DNA of 64,000 nucleotides from Streptomyces flaveolus (GCF_014648815.1 NZ_BMRV01000010.1:62001-126000), one strand, 5' to 3'. Counted from the stretch's first letter, positions 1 through 8,774 are shown. Translations and numbers: made by a program. The notes: generated by a model not told the origin, from the letters alone.

Positions 1-236
1 TACGCCGCTCCGGGCGGCGGCAGCCGGCGCCGGGTCGTCAGCCCGTCGCGCTCCATGTCCTTCAGCCGCGAGGCGAGTACGTCCGTGCTGACGCCGGGCA
101 GGTCGGCGTGCAGGTCGGTGTAGCGCCGCGGACCGGCGAGGAGCTCCCGGACGATCAGCAGGGTCCAGCGGTCGCCGACGGCGTCGAGCGCGCGGGCGGC
201 GGAACAGTACTGGTCGTAGCTTCGGCGAGGTGACAT
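1..236 (-). CDS. HxlR-family transcriptional regulator (N-terminal part, runs off the window)
   Basis: The reverse strand reads MSPRRSYDQYCSAARALDAV from an ATG at 236 and stays open to the window edge, so only about 78 residues are visible. Residues 11-70 fit the HxlR winged helix: a conserved cysteine (C11), GDRWTLLIVRELLAGPRRYTDL as the first helices and LPGVSTDVLASRLKDMER as the recognition region. Such proteins bind short palindromes as dimers, often sensing electrophiles, aldehydes or other ligands. It is divergent from the aminotransferase gene at 324, and two matching palindromes lie between the two starts, so it probably controls itself and that gene. The effector is unknown. The C-terminus is outside the window. 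Confidence 0.85.
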   Translation of the reverse strand, partial: MSPRRSYDQYCSAARALDAVGDRWTLLIVRELLAGPRRYTDLHADLPGVSTDVLASRLKDMERDGLTTRRRLPPPGAA

Positions 237-257
237 GCGACGCAGTGTAGACAAGTT

Positions 258-293
258 GTTGGACTTTCCAAGCTCCCACTTGGTAAAACCAAG
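258..293. promoter_or_regulatory. tandem palindromic operators in the HxlR/aminotransferase divergent promoter
   Basis: Two inverted repeats of the same design, GTTGG-N5-CCAAG at 258-272 and CTTGG-N5-CCAAG at 279-293, start 21 bp apart, two turns of the helix. They sit in an AT-richer gap between the divergent regulator (start 236) and aminotransferase (start 324). The symmetry is seen directly; binding by the HxlR protein is inferred from position. Confidence 0.6.
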
Positions 294-323
294 CAACACC
301 AGATACCGGAGGGGAATCGGCGC

Positions 324-1532
324 ATGGAGTTCCGGCAGTCGAACAAGCTCAGCGAGGTCTGCTACGAGATCCGCGGCCCGGTGATCGAGCACGCCGACGC
401 GCTGGAGAAGGCGGGGCACAGCGTGCTGCGCCTCAACACCGGCAACCCGGCCTCGTTCGGCTTCGAGGCGCCGGAGGAGATCCTCCAGGACATGATCCGG
501 ATGCTGCCGCAGGCGCACGGCTACACGGACTCGCGCGGCGTCCTCTCCGCCCGCCGGGCCGTCGCCCAGCGCTACCAGGCCCTCGGCCTGGAGGTCGGCG
601 TGGACGACGTGTTCCTCGGCAACGGCGTCTCCGAACTGGTCTCCATGGCCGTACAGGCCCTGCTGGAGGACGGCGACGAGGTCCTGATCCCCGCCCCCGA
701 CTTCCCCCTGTGGACGGCGGTGACGACCCTCGCCGGCGGCAAGGCGGTCCACTACCTGTGCGACGAGCAGGCCGAGTGGTACCCGGACCTGGCCGACATG
801 GAGTCGAAGATCACCGACCGCACCAAGGCGGTCGTCATCATCAACCCGAACAACCCGACCGGCGCCGTCTACCCGAAGGAGATCGTCGAGGGCATCCTCG
901 GCCTCGCCCGCCGCCACGGCCTGATGGTCTTCGCCGACGAGATCTACGACCAGATCCTGTACGACGACGCCGTCCACCACTCGGCCGCCGCCCTCGCCCC
1001 CGACCTGGTGGTCCTCACCTTCTGCGGCCTGTCCAAGACGTACCGGGTGGCGGGCTTCCGCTCCGGCTGGCTGGTGGTGACGGGACCGCGGCAGCACGCG
1101 CGCGACTACCTGGAGGGCCTGACCATGCTGGCCTCCATGCGCCTGTGCGCCAACGCGCCCGCCCAGTACGCCATCCAGGCCGCGCTCGGCGGCCGTCAGT
1201 CCATCCGCGAGCTGACCGCCCCGGGCGGACGGCTGCGCGAACAGCGCGACGTGGCCTGGGAGAAGCTGAACGAGATCCCCGGCGTCTCGTGCGTGAAGCC
1301 CAAGGGCGCGCTGTACGCCTTCCCGCGCATCGACCCGAAGGTGCACCGGATCCACGACGACGAGAAGTTCGTCCTGGACCTGCTGCTGCGCGAGAAGATC
1401 CAGGTGGTCCAGGGCACGGGCTTCAACTGGCCCTCCCCCGACCACTTCCGCATCCTGACCCTGCCGTACGCGGACGACCTGGAGGCGGCGATCGGCCGGA
1501 TCGGGCGGTTCCTGAGCGGGTACCGGCAGTAA
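324..1532 (+). CDS. PLP-dependent aminotransferase, AlaA-like
   Basis: A 402-residue fold-type I aminotransferase of the class I/II family. It contains the substrate/PLP loop NPNNPTG (174-180), the FADEIYDQ segment that supplies the PLP pyridine-binding Asp, and the Schiff-base lysine in SKTYRVAGFRSGW (K238). Length and motifs fit the AlaA/YfbQ group, which makes alanine from pyruvate and glutamate; the exact substrate cannot be read from sequence. The ATG is preceded by CCGGAGGGG about 8 bases upstream. It is transcribed away from the HxlR gene and is probably under its control. It could supply or degrade alanine or a related amino acid in the cytosol. Confidence 0.85.
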   Translation: MEFRQSNKLSEVCYEIRGPVIEHADALEKAGHSVLRLNTGNPASFGFEAPEEILQDMIRMLPQAHGYTDSRGVLSARRAVAQRYQALGLEVGVDDVFLGNGVSELVSMAVQALLEDGDEVLIPAPDFPLWTAVTTLAGGKAVHYLCDEQAEWYPDLADMESKITDRTKAVVIINPNNPTGAVYPKEIVEGILGLARRHGLMVFADEIYDQILYDDAVHHSAAALAPDLVVLTFCGLSKTYRVAGFRSGWLVVTGPRQHARDYLEGLTMLASMRLCANAPAQYAIQAALGGRQSIRELTAPGGRLREQRDVAWEKLNEIPGVSCVKPKGALYAFPRIDPKVHRIHDDEKFVLDLLLREKIQVVQGTGFNWPSPDHFRILTLPYADDLEAAIGRIGRFLSGYRQ

Positions 1533-1629
1533 CGGCGGGCCGCCCCGCGGCGGGAAACCGCTCCCGCAGCGACCCGTGGGTGTGATGGGGTGAGGGCTCG
1601 CATCGACCCGACCGAAGGGACCGCGCGGC

Positions 1630-2307
1630 GTGGCCGTCATCCATCAGACAACGCTCAAGCCGACCAAAGTCGAACTGCTCGCCTCCTGGCTGCCCTCCCG
1701 CCCGTGGTACCGCGGCGGCCCGGACGCACCGGAGCTGACCAGGGCCGGCGGCTTCCGGCTGGACGACCCGGACGGCGAGGTGGGCATCGAGTTCATGGTC
1801 GTCACCGACGCCTCCGGAGCCGCCCCGGCCGCCTATTTCGTGCCGCTCGCCTATCGCGGTGCTCCGCTCGACGGGGCCGGGCACGCGCTCGTCGGCACCA
1901 CGGAGCACGGCGTACTGGGGAAGCGCTGGGTCTACGACGGCTGCCACGACCCCGTCCTGGCCGCCCAGTTGCTGGCCCTCGCGGAAGGGCGGGCGCAGGC
2001 CCAGGCCCAGAGCATCAGCGACGCCCCCGACCGGGACGTCGTCGTCGCCCGCGACGGTGAGGGCTCCCTCTTCCCGGAGTTCACGGACTTCTCGGACTTT
2101 CCCGTGACCGACGACGAGGAGGGAACCGGGCTGTCCGCACCCGGCGGCGCGGTCCTCCGTCTGCACCGGGTCCTGCGGCCCGCCCCGGACGGCCCGTCCC
2201 CCGCTGCGCCGGGGGCCGTCGGCCACATCACCGGCTCCTGGCAGGCTCCGGACGGCACCCGCGTCCGGGGCGTGTTCGCCGTCTTCCGCTCCGGCGGCCG
2301 GGCGTAG
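1630..2307 (+). CDS. maltokinase N-terminal cap-like protein
   Basis: A 225-residue protein starting at GTG, with GAAGGGA about 10 bases upstream. The opening MAVIHQTTLKPTKVELLASW and the following PSRPWYRGG closely resemble the N-terminal cap domain of actinobacterial maltokinases (Pep2/Mak), but no kinase domain follows, so this is a stand-alone cap-type protein. In related genomes such proteins are often labelled as 1,4-alpha-glucan-branching-enzyme-like without proof. No catalytic motif, signal peptide or membrane segment is seen. The function is unknown; a role in glucan metabolism is only suggested by homology of the fold. It follows the aminotransferase in the same direction with a 97-base gap. 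Confidence 0.7.
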   Translation: MAVIHQTTLKPTKVELLASWLPSRPWYRGGPDAPELTRAGGFRLDDPDGEVGIEFMVVTDASGAAPAAYFVPLAYRGAPLDGAGHALVGTTEHGVLGKRWVYDGCHDPVLAAQLLALAEGRAQAQAQSISDAPDRDVVVARDGEGSLFPEFTDFSDFPVTDDEEGTGLSAPGGAVLRLHRVLRPAPDGPSPAAPGAVGHITGSWQAPDGTRVRGVFAVFRSGGRA

Positions 2308-2366
2308 CCCGGCGTCCGCGGCGGCCACCCCACGCCGGTGACGGGAGCGGCCCGTAACCTGGGGGT

Positions 2367-2966
2367 ATGGGTGATCTTTTTCTGGTCCGGCACGGTGAGA
2401 CCGAGTGGTCGCGGTCCGGGCGGCACACCGGGCTCACGGACGTCCCGCTGACCGAGAACGGGCGGGAGCAGGCGCGCGGTCTCGTGCCGTTGATCCGGTC
2501 GCACCGGATCGGGGCCGCGTTCGTGAGCCCGTTCCAGCGGGCGCGGGAGACGGCCGAGCTGATCGGGCTGCACGGGGTACGCGTCGATCCGGACCTGCAC
2601 GAGTGGGACTACGGCGGGTACGAGGGGATCACGACGGTCGAGATCCAGCGGACCCGGCCGGACTGGTTCCTGTTCACGGACGGCGTCGCGCCCGGGCCGC
2701 CGGAGCACCCCGGGGAGTCGCCGGAGCAGGTGGGTGAGCGGGCCGACCGGGTGCTGGCCAGGGTGGAGGCGGCGTTCGCCGACACCGAGGGGTGCGTGGT
2801 GCTGGTGGCCCACGGGCACTTCCTGCGGGTGCTCACCGCGCGGCACCTGGGGCTGCCGCCGTCGCACGGGGCGTTGTTCCAGCTGGGGACGGGGACGCTG
2901 TGCCGACTGGGCACGGAGCACGGGCGGCCGGTGATCGCCGCCTGGAATGTCAGACCCCCGTCGTAG
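2367..2966 (+). CDS. histidine phosphatase family protein
   Basis: A 199-residue phosphoglycerate-mutase-like acid phosphatase. The phosphohistidine motif RHGE is at residues 8-11 (H9), HEWDYGGYEG supplies the conserved acid segment and the second catalytic histidine is in LVAHGHFL (H149). The family transfers phosphate to H9 and hydrolyses it; substrates range from sugar phosphates to other small phosphates and are not predictable here. A TAACCT hexamer at 2355-2360 ends 7 bases before the ATG, so a leaderless transcript is possible, although GGGGG just before the start could also serve for ribosome binding. It has no signal peptide, so it is cytosolic. Confidence 0.88.
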   Translation: MGDLFLVRHGETEWSRSGRHTGLTDVPLTENGREQARGLVPLIRSHRIGAAFVSPFQRARETAELIGLHGVRVDPDLHEWDYGGYEGITTVEIQRTRPDWFLFTDGVAPGPPEHPGESPEQVGERADRVLARVEAAFADTEGCVVLVAHGHFLRVLTARHLGLPPSHGALFQLGTGTLCRLGTEHGRPVIAAWNVRPPS

Positions 2967-3014
2967 TCTTCGAAGGTGCCGGCCCGTGCGGGACCGGTGA
3001 GGGAGGGGGACGCC

Positions 3015-3662
3015 GTGACACCACCGCCGACCGCCGCTCAGCGGCGTGTCATCGACGCCGCCGATCCCGTCACCGGACGGTTGCGGGGGACGCAGGCGCA
3101 GCTCGCGGCGCTGGTGAAGCGGGGGCTCGCCTTCCGGCATCCGCGGCCTCCGCACGACTGCTTCCTGACACCGGCCGGGCACCGGATACGGGAGGCTCCC
3201 GCCGGGCCGGAGACGGCCCCGGCGCCGGAGCCCGCCGCGCCCGCCATCGCCGACGGCGTGTTCGCCGCGCGGGTGGGCGGTGAGGAGGTCGGGCCGGGCG
3301 ATGCCGGGCCGGCGCGGCTGCGCGAGGTGCGCGGGGCCTGGGAGGGCCTGCTGGAGTTGCGCCGGATGACGCGGCCCGACGGGGCCGTGGACCTGCCGTG
3401 CGGGTGGGAGCGGACGCATCTCGTGCGGGCCGCCGCGCTCGCGCTGGAGGCCGCCGGGCACCGCCCCGCCGGTCCGGCCGGCGACGACGGGTACCGGGTG
3501 CGCGCCACGCCGCAGCCGGAGGCCGTCGCCGTGCACGGGGCCGACGGCACGGCGCTGCGCGCCTGCGCGGTGACGCTGGAGGCGGCGGGCTGGCAGGTCG
3601 GGGAGCACACCGAGCCGCGCACCCGGGCCCGCTATCTGCTGGCCTCTCCACGGAAGGTGTGA
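3015..3662 (+). CDS. uncharacterised actinobacterial protein
   Basis: A 215-residue protein I do not recognise. I chose the GTG at 3015 because GGGAGGGG lies 6-13 bases upstream. An in-frame GTG at 2976 sits 7 bases after a TAGTCT -10-like hexamer and could be a leaderless alternative adding 13 residues. The N-terminal 50 residues, with GTQAQLAALVKRGLAFRH and FLTPAGHRIRE, look like a small winged-helix-type segment. A Pro/Ala-rich linker follows and then a mixed alpha/beta C-terminal half with two similar blocks (ALALEAAGH, AVTLEAAGW). There are no membrane segments. It lies between the phosphatase and the thioesterase in the same direction. Confidence 0.7.
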   Translation: MTPPPTAAQRRVIDAADPVTGRLRGTQAQLAALVKRGLAFRHPRPPHDCFLTPAGHRIREAPAGPETAPAPEPAAPAIADGVFAARVGGEEVGPGDAGPARLREVRGAWEGLLELRRMTRPDGAVDLPCGWERTHLVRAAALALEAAGHRPAGPAGDDGYRVRATPQPEAVAVHGADGTALRACAVTLEAAGWQVGEHTEPRTRARYLLASPRKV

Positions 3663-3711
3663 CGCCCGTGTCAGGATCGGTCGGTCAGTACGTCCACGAG
3701 GAGAGGCAGTT

Positions 3712-4137
3712 GTGGTGAGCGAGCCGTTTTCCGTTCCGGTGACCGTCCGCGGGTACGAGACCGATACGCAGGGACATCTGAACCAGGCCGTGTACCTCAA
3801 CTACGCCGAGCACGCCCGTTGGTCGCTGCTCCAGGCGGCCGGCATCCGGCAGGCCGACCTGGTGGCCCGGTCAGTCGGGCCCGTGGCGCTGGAGACGACG
3901 ATCCGCTTCCGGCGCGAGCTGCTCGCCGGGGACGAGGTCGAGGTGACGTGCGCCTTCGAGTGGGGCGAGGGGAAGACGTTCCGGATCCTGCAGACCGTCC
4001 GCAAGGCCGACGGCACCGTGGCGGCCGAGATCGAGGCGGTCGGCGGGCTCATGGACCTGCGCGAACGCAGGCTGGTGGCGGATCCGCGGCAGCGGTTCAA
4101 GGAACTGGCGGCGGAGCCGGCCCTGTTCGGGCTGTAG
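3712..4137 (+). CDS. acyl-CoA thioesterase, hotdog fold (4HBT family)
   Basis: A 141-residue single-hotdog protein. The active-site segment YETDTQGHLNQAVYLNYAEHAR (residues 15-36) matches the 4-hydroxybenzoyl-CoA thioesterase pattern D-x-D-x-x-G-H-x-N, with D18 at the catalytic Asp position and E16 in place of the first Asp. These proteins act as tetramers in the cytosol and hydrolyse acyl-CoA; the acyl group is unknown. Two GTG codons stand at the start; GAGGAGAGG about 6 bases upstream supports the first. The gene ends an all-plus run and converges on an NCS2 permease gene. Confidence 0.85.
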   Translation: MVSEPFSVPVTVRGYETDTQGHLNQAVYLNYAEHARWSLLQAAGIRQADLVARSVGPVALETTIRFRRELLAGDEVEVTCAFEWGEGKTFRILQTVRKADGTVAAEIEAVGGLMDLRERRLVADPRQRFKELAAEPALFGL

Positions 4138-4198
4138 AGCGGACGCCCCCGCCCGAGTGCCCCGGCCCCTCTCCCGGTCCGCCCGGGGGGAGGACGTA

Positions 4199-4232
4199 CG
4201 GGCCGGCGCCCCCTCCTGGAGGCGCCGGCCCG
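4199..4232. terminator. bidirectional terminator hairpin
   Basis: A perfect 12-bp stem (CGGGCCGGCGCC at 4199-4210 with its complement at 4221-4232) and a 10-base loop lie between the convergent thioesterase and NCS2 permease genes. Such U-tract-free GC hairpins are the usual Streptomyces form. Confidence 0.8.
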
Positions 4233-4263
4233 CGTAATGCCCCGGGTGTCCCCGGTGCCGTCG

Positions 4264-5652
4264 TCACGGTGCGACGGCGGTGCGGGACGTTTCGCTGATC
4301 TCCTCCCCCGCCTCCATCGGATGGGTCACGTCCTCCGCGTCCCGGCCCTTGCCGCCGATGTGGTTGAAGACCAGGTTGAGCAGGACGGCGGCCACACAGC
4401 CCGTCGAGATGCCCGAGTCCAGGATGATCTTCGCGTTCTCCGGGAACGCGTGGTAGAACTCCGGCGCCGCGATCGGGATGATGCCGACGGCCAGGGAGAC
4501 CGCCACGATCAGGACGTTGTTGTCCTTGTCCAGGCTCGCCCGGACCAGGGTCTGGATGCCGCTCGCCGCGACCGAGCCGAACAGGACGACGCCGGCGCCG
4601 CCCAGCACCGGGCGGGGAACGACGGCGATCAGCGAGGCGGCCATCGGACACAGGCCCATCAGGACCAGGAAGCCGCCGCCCGCGGCCACGACGAAGCGGC
4701 TGCGGATCTTCGTCATCGCGACGAGGCCGATGTTCTGGGCGAACGCGCTGCACATGAAGCCGTTGAAGACCGGGCTGAGTGCCGAACCGAGGGTGTCGGC
4801 GCGCAGGCCGGCCGCGATGGTCTTCTCGTCGGCCGGGCGGTCCACGATCTCGCCCAGGGCGAGCATGTCGGCGGTGGACTCGGTCATCGAGACCACCATC
4901 ACCACGCACATGGACAGGATCGCGGCGACCTGGAACTGCGGGGCGCCGAAGTGGAACGGCGTCGGGAAGCCGACGACGTTCGCGTCGGCGACCGGCCCGA
5001 AGTCCGTGACGCCGAACGGGATCGCGATGAGCGTGCCCGCGACCAGGCCGAGCAGCACCGCGATCTGCTTCACGAAGCCCCGGGTGAAGCGACGCAGGAG
5101 CAGGACGACGACGAGCGTGATCGCCGCCAGGCCCAGGTTGGTCGACGAGCCGTAGTCGTCGGCCGTGGGACTGGGGCCCTGTGCCCAGCCGAAGGCGACC
5201 GGGAGCAGGGATATGCCGATGAGGGTGATCACCGTGCCGGTGACGACCGGCGGGAAGAAGCGGATCGCCTTGCAGAAGATGGGGGCCGCGAAGAATCCGA
5301 GGAGTCCGGCGACGATGACGGCGCCGAAGATGATCGGCAGGGCGTCGGACTTGTCCTCGGTGGAGGCGACGATCGCGGTCATGGGGGCGACACCGGCGAA
5401 GGTGACGCCGTTGACGAAGGGGAGGCGGGCTCCGATCTTCCAGATACCGAGGGTCTGGAGGAAGGTGGCGAGGCCCGCGGTGAACAGGCAGGCGCCGGTG
5501 AGGAAGGTGAGCTCGGTGGCGCTCAGGCCGATGGCCGCGCCGACGATCAGGGGCGGGGCTACGACTCCGGCGTACATGGCGGCCACGTGCTGCAGGCCGG
5601 TCGTCGCCATCTTGAGCGGTGGGAGTTTCTCGTCAACAGGGTGGTCGGCCAC
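4264..5652 (-). CDS. NCS2 nucleobase:cation symporter
   Basis: A 462-residue polytopic membrane protein with about 12-14 hydrophobic segments. It opens with a short cytosolic stretch and LQHVAAMYAGVVAPPLIVG, the first helix motif of the NCS2 (UraA/XanQ/UacT) family. SMTESTADMLALGEI in the middle is the conserved substrate-binding half-helix with the key Glu, and QNIGLVAMTKIRSR is the second signature. It imports a purine, probably with H+ or Na+. It is the last gene of the minus-strand group that includes the 8-oxoguanine deaminase-like gene, although two strong hairpins separate them. Its N-terminal VDEKLPP is shared with the second NCS2 protein at 7344-8756, so the pair are paralogues. Exact substrate unresolved. 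Confidence 0.88.
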   Translation of the reverse strand: MADHPVDEKLPPLKMATTGLQHVAAMYAGVVAPPLIVGAAIGLSATELTFLTGACLFTAGLATFLQTLGIWKIGARLPFVNGVTFAGVAPMTAIVASTEDKSDALPIIFGAVIVAGLLGFFAAPIFCKAIRFFPPVVTGTVITLIGISLLPVAFGWAQGPSPTADDYGSSTNLGLAAITLVVVLLLRRFTRGFVKQIAVLLGLVAGTLIAIPFGVTDFGPVADANVVGFPTPFHFGAPQFQVAAILSMCVVMVVSMTESTADMLALGEIVDRPADEKTIAAGLRADTLGSALSPVFNGFMCSAFAQNIGLVAMTKIRSRFVVAAGGGFLVLMGLCPMAASLIAVVPRPVLGGAGVVLFGSVAASGIQTLVRASLDKDNNVLIVAVSLAVGIIPIAAPEFYHAFPENAKIILDSGISTGCVAAVLLNLVFNHIGGKGRDAEDVTHPMEAGEEISETSRTAVAP

Positions 5653-5761
5653 GGCGGCGTTCCTCCGGTCGGTTGCACGTCGGCTCTGACGTGGGTGTCA
5701 AGGAGGTGGAACAGGTGGTCGTGCGGGACCGGGACGGACCGTTCGGGGAAACGGGAGACCG

Positions 5762-5829
5762 CTCCGGGGCGTGCGCGCAGGGGCGCACGCCCCGGAGTCG
5801 GTCACCGTGGACCCCGCTCGGGTCCACGG
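5762..5829 (-). terminator. tandem terminator hairpins after the deaminase gene
   Basis: A perfect 15-bp stem (5762-5776 with 5783-5797, 6-base loop) and a perfect 10-bp stem (805-814 with 820-829, 5-base loop; i.e. 5805-5814 and 5820-5829) follow the deaminase stop at 5888. They should end or attenuate that transcript before the first NCS2 gene, which would then need its own promoter in 5653-5760. Confidence 0.8.
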
Positions 5830-5887
5830 CTACCGGCGGGAGCCGTCCCTCCAGCCGGAGATCATGTGGTGTTCGGTCGTACGGTGT

Positions 5888-7276
5888 TCAGCCCTGCGCG
5901 GCGATCCGTGCCAGCCGCTGTGCCTCGTCCCGCGTGGAGCGGGCGATGGCGTCCTCGTCGACCGTGAGCAGCCTGCCGTCCTCGACGATCCGGCGGCCGT
6001 TCACGAACGACGCCGTGACCGGGGCGGCGGCGCCGAAGACCAGGGCGGTCACCGGGTCGGCGATCGAGGAGTGGGCGAGGGTGTCCATCCGCCACAGCAC
6101 CAGGTCGGCGAGCTTGCCCGCCTCCAGGGAGCCGGTCTCGGCGGCGCGGCCGAGGACCTGGGCACCGCCGTAGGTGCCCAGCCGCAGCGCCTTGCGGGCG
6201 TTCAGCGCGGCCTCGCGGTGGGCGCCGAGGCGGTTGATGAGCAGGGCGTTGCGCAGTTCGGTGTGGAGTTCGCCCGACTCGTTGGAGGCGGTGCCGTCGA
6301 CGCCGAGGCCGACCGGGACGCCGGCGGCGAGCATGTCGGGGACGCGGGCGATGCCGGCGGCGAGGCGCGCGTTGGAGGACGGGCAGTGCGCGACGCCGGT
6401 TCCCGTGCGGGCGAAAGCGGCGATGTCGGAGTCGTTCATGTGGACGCAGTGCGCCATCCACACGTCCTCGCCGAGCCAGCCCGTCGACTCGAAGTAGTCG
6501 GTCGGGCCCATGCCGAACAGTTCGTGGCAGAACTTCTCCTCCTCCACGGTCTCCGAACCGTGGGTGTGCAGCCGCACTCCCAGCCGCCGGGCCAACTCGG
6601 CGCCCTGGCGCATCAGTTCGGTGGAGACGGAGAAGGGGGAGCAGGGGGCGACGGCGACCTGGGTCATCGCGTCGAAGGAGGCGTCGTGGTGCTCCTCGAC
6701 GGTGGCCGCGGTGGCGGCGAGCGCGCCGTCCAGGCTCTCCACCGCGAAGTCCGGCGGCAGCCCGCCGTCCGACTCGCCGCGGTCCATGGAGCCGCGGGCG
6801 AGGGTGAAGCGGACGCCCGTCTCGCGGGCGGCGCGGATGATCGCGCCGGACAGGTCGCCGGAGCCCCGCGGGAAGACGTAGTGGTGGTCCATGGCGGTGG
6901 TGACGCCGCCGCGGGCCATCATCGCGAGTGAGCCCTGGGCCGCCGCGTACGCCATCGGCTCGTCGATGCGCGCCCAGGTCGGGTACAGCGCGACCAGCCA
7001 GTCGAACAGGTTGTGGTCGGTGGCCAGGCCCCGGGTGATCCACTGGTAGAAGTGGTGGTGGGTGTTGACCAGGCCGGGCGTGGCCAGGTGGCCGGTCGCG
7101 TCGATCCGGCGGACCACGTTCTCCAGGCCCTCGGGTGCCCCTCCCGCACCCACGGACTCGATCCGGTTGCCGGCGATCACCACGTGACCGGAGGCGTACT
7201 CGGTGTCGCCCGCGTCCACGGTCGCGATCGCGCAGTTCTCGATGACCGTACGCTCGGCCGGCGATGCTGCTGCCAT
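5888..7276 (-). CDS. amidohydrolase, 8-oxoguanine deaminase-like
   Basis: A 462-residue amidohydrolase-superfamily enzyme. Metal ligands are visible in GLVNTHHHFYQW (H73-H75), LHTHGSET, HCVHMND and LGVDGTASNES (the metal-bound Asp). The set HHHFYQ, HTHGSET and VDGTASNES is typical of the 8-oxoguanine/guanine/ATZ-chlorohydrolase branch (COG0402) and best fits bacterial 8-oxoguanine deaminase, which makes urate from 8-oxoguanine. This suits its place between two NCS2 permeases and next to urate oxidase. Guanine deaminase is the alternative. The protein is cytosolic. The gene is 67 bases downstream of the second NCS2 gene on the same strand and is followed by two strong hairpins. Confidence 0.8.
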   Translation of the reverse strand: MAAASPAERTVIENCAIATVDAGDTEYASGHVVIAGNRIESVGAGGAPEGLENVVRRIDATGHLATPGLVNTHHHFYQWITRGLATDHNLFDWLVALYPTWARIDEPMAYAAAQGSLAMMARGGVTTAMDHHYVFPRGSGDLSGAIIRAARETGVRFTLARGSMDRGESDGGLPPDFAVESLDGALAATAATVEEHHDASFDAMTQVAVAPCSPFSVSTELMRQGAELARRLGVRLHTHGSETVEEEKFCHELFGMGPTDYFESTGWLGEDVWMAHCVHMNDSDIAAFARTGTGVAHCPSSNARLAAGIARVPDMLAAGVPVGLGVDGTASNESGELHTELRNALLINRLGAHREAALNARKALRLGTYGGAQVLGRAAETGSLEAGKLADLVLWRMDTLAHSSIADPVTALVFGAAAPVTASFVNGRRIVEDGRLLTVDEDAIARSTRDEAQRLARIAAQG

Positions 7277-7343
7277 GCTGCTTCCTTGTCTTTCGGTGCG
7301 GCTCGTGGGCGGGGTGTACCCACGAGGGGGGCACGGCAGGACC

Positions 7344-8756
7344 CTAGGAGGATTTGAGTGCCGGAACCGTACTGCCGCTCCGGGTGCCGAGGTGGTGGAA
7401 GAACAGGTTGAGGGCGACCGCGACGATCGCGCCGGCGCTGATGCCCGAGCCGAGCACGGTCTGCGCCCAGGCCGGGAAGTCGGCGTAGAAGGTCGGCGCG
7501 GCCAGCGGGATGATGCCCGCGCCGAGCGCCACGGCGACCAGGATGATGTTCGAGCTGTCGTCCAGTCCGGCCTCGGACAGCGTGCGGATGCCGCTGACGG
7601 CGATCGAGCCGAAGAGGACGATGCCCGCGCCGCCGAGGACCGGCATGGGGACCAGGGAGACGACCGCGCCGAGGACCGGGAAGGCGCCGAGGACCAGCAG
7701 GGTGGCGCCGGCGACGGCGACGACGTAGCGGCTGCGGACCCGGGTCAGGGAGACGACGCCGACGTTCTGCGCGAAGGCGGAGGTGGGGAAGCCGCCGAAG
7801 ACGGGGCCGATCAGGGTGGCGAGGCCGTCGGTGCGCAGGCCGCGGGTGATGACCTTGGCGTCGGCGCGGCGGTCGCAGATCTCGCCCAGGGCCAGCATCC
7901 CGGCGCTGGACTCGGTCATCAGGACCAGCATCACGATGCACAGCGACAGGATGGCCGCGGGCTGGAACTCGGGGGCGCCGAAGGCGAAGGGCGTCGGCAG
8001 CGCGGCGACCGGGGCGGTCTTGAGGGCGCTGAAGTCGGCCATGCCGAAGGGGATGGCGGCCAGGGTGCCGATCAGCAGGCCGAAGAGCAGGGCGACCTGC
8101 TTGAAGAAGCCCCTCCCGAAGCGCTGCATCACGAGGATGACGCCGAGGGTGAAGGCGGCGAGCGCGAGGTTGCTCATGGCGCCGAAGTCGGCGGCGGTCT
8201 TGTCACCGCCCTGGGCCCAGCCCACCGGGACGGGCATCAGCGTGACGCCGATCAGGGTGATGACCACGCCGGTGACCAGCGGCGGGAAGAATCTGAGCAG
8301 CCGTCCGAAGAAGGGGCCGACGGCCAGGCAGAAGACGCCCGCGACCATCACCGCACCGTAGATCGCGGGGAGTTGGTCGCCCTTGGAGTTGGTCTCGGCG
8401 ATGGCCAGGATCGGGGCGATGCCGGCCGAGGAGGCCGCGTTGACGAAGGGCAGCCGGTTGCCGACGAAGCCCTTGACGCCGAGGGTCTGCAGCAGGGTCG
8501 CCACGCCGGCGATGAGCAGCGAGGCGGCGATGAGCCGGGTGCGGGACTCGAGGTCGAGTCCGCAGGCCTGGCCGATGATGAGCGGAGGAGTGACAACGCC
8601 CGCGTACATGGCGGCGATGTGCTGGAGCGCGGCGGGGACGAGCCGCGAGGGGTGGAGCTTCTCGTCCACCGGGTGCACGGACGTGACGGCGTCCTCGATG
8701 TGCTCCGGCGGGGTGGAACTCGGGCCTGTGGCGGGCCCTTTCGCAGGCAGTGCCAT
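7344..8756 (-). CDS. NCS2 purine permease, probably urate/xanthine transporter
   Basis: A 470-residue NCS2 transporter with a longer, Pro-rich N-terminal tail and then HPSRLVPAALQHIAAMYAGV. The transport signatures are LMTESSAGMLALGEICDRR and SAFAQNVGVVSLTRVRSRY. The gene starts at ATG with GGAGGGA 6 bases upstream and lies 64 bases downstream of the urate oxidase gene on the same strand. A 12-bp hairpin between them could reduce read-through. Position next to uox, hiuH and OHCU decarboxylase supports urate as the substrate (UacT/PucJK-like); this is inferred from context. Confidence 0.87.
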   Translation of the reverse strand: MALPAKGPATGPSSTPPEHIEDAVTSVHPVDEKLHPSRLVPAALQHIAAMYAGVVTPPLIIGQACGLDLESRTRLIAASLLIAGVATLLQTLGVKGFVGNRLPFVNAASSAGIAPILAIAETNSKGDQLPAIYGAVMVAGVFCLAVGPFFGRLLRFFPPLVTGVVITLIGVTLMPVPVGWAQGGDKTAADFGAMSNLALAAFTLGVILVMQRFGRGFFKQVALLFGLLIGTLAAIPFGMADFSALKTAPVAALPTPFAFGAPEFQPAAILSLCIVMLVLMTESSAGMLALGEICDRRADAKVITRGLRTDGLATLIGPVFGGFPTSAFAQNVGVVSLTRVRSRYVVAVAGATLLVLGAFPVLGAVVSLVPMPVLGGAGIVLFGSIAVSGIRTLSEAGLDDSSNIILVAVALGAGIIPLAAPTFYADFPAWAQTVLGSGISAGAIVAVALNLFFHHLGTRSGSTVPALKSS

Positions 8757-8774
8757 GTTGTTCCCTCCGGTGTG

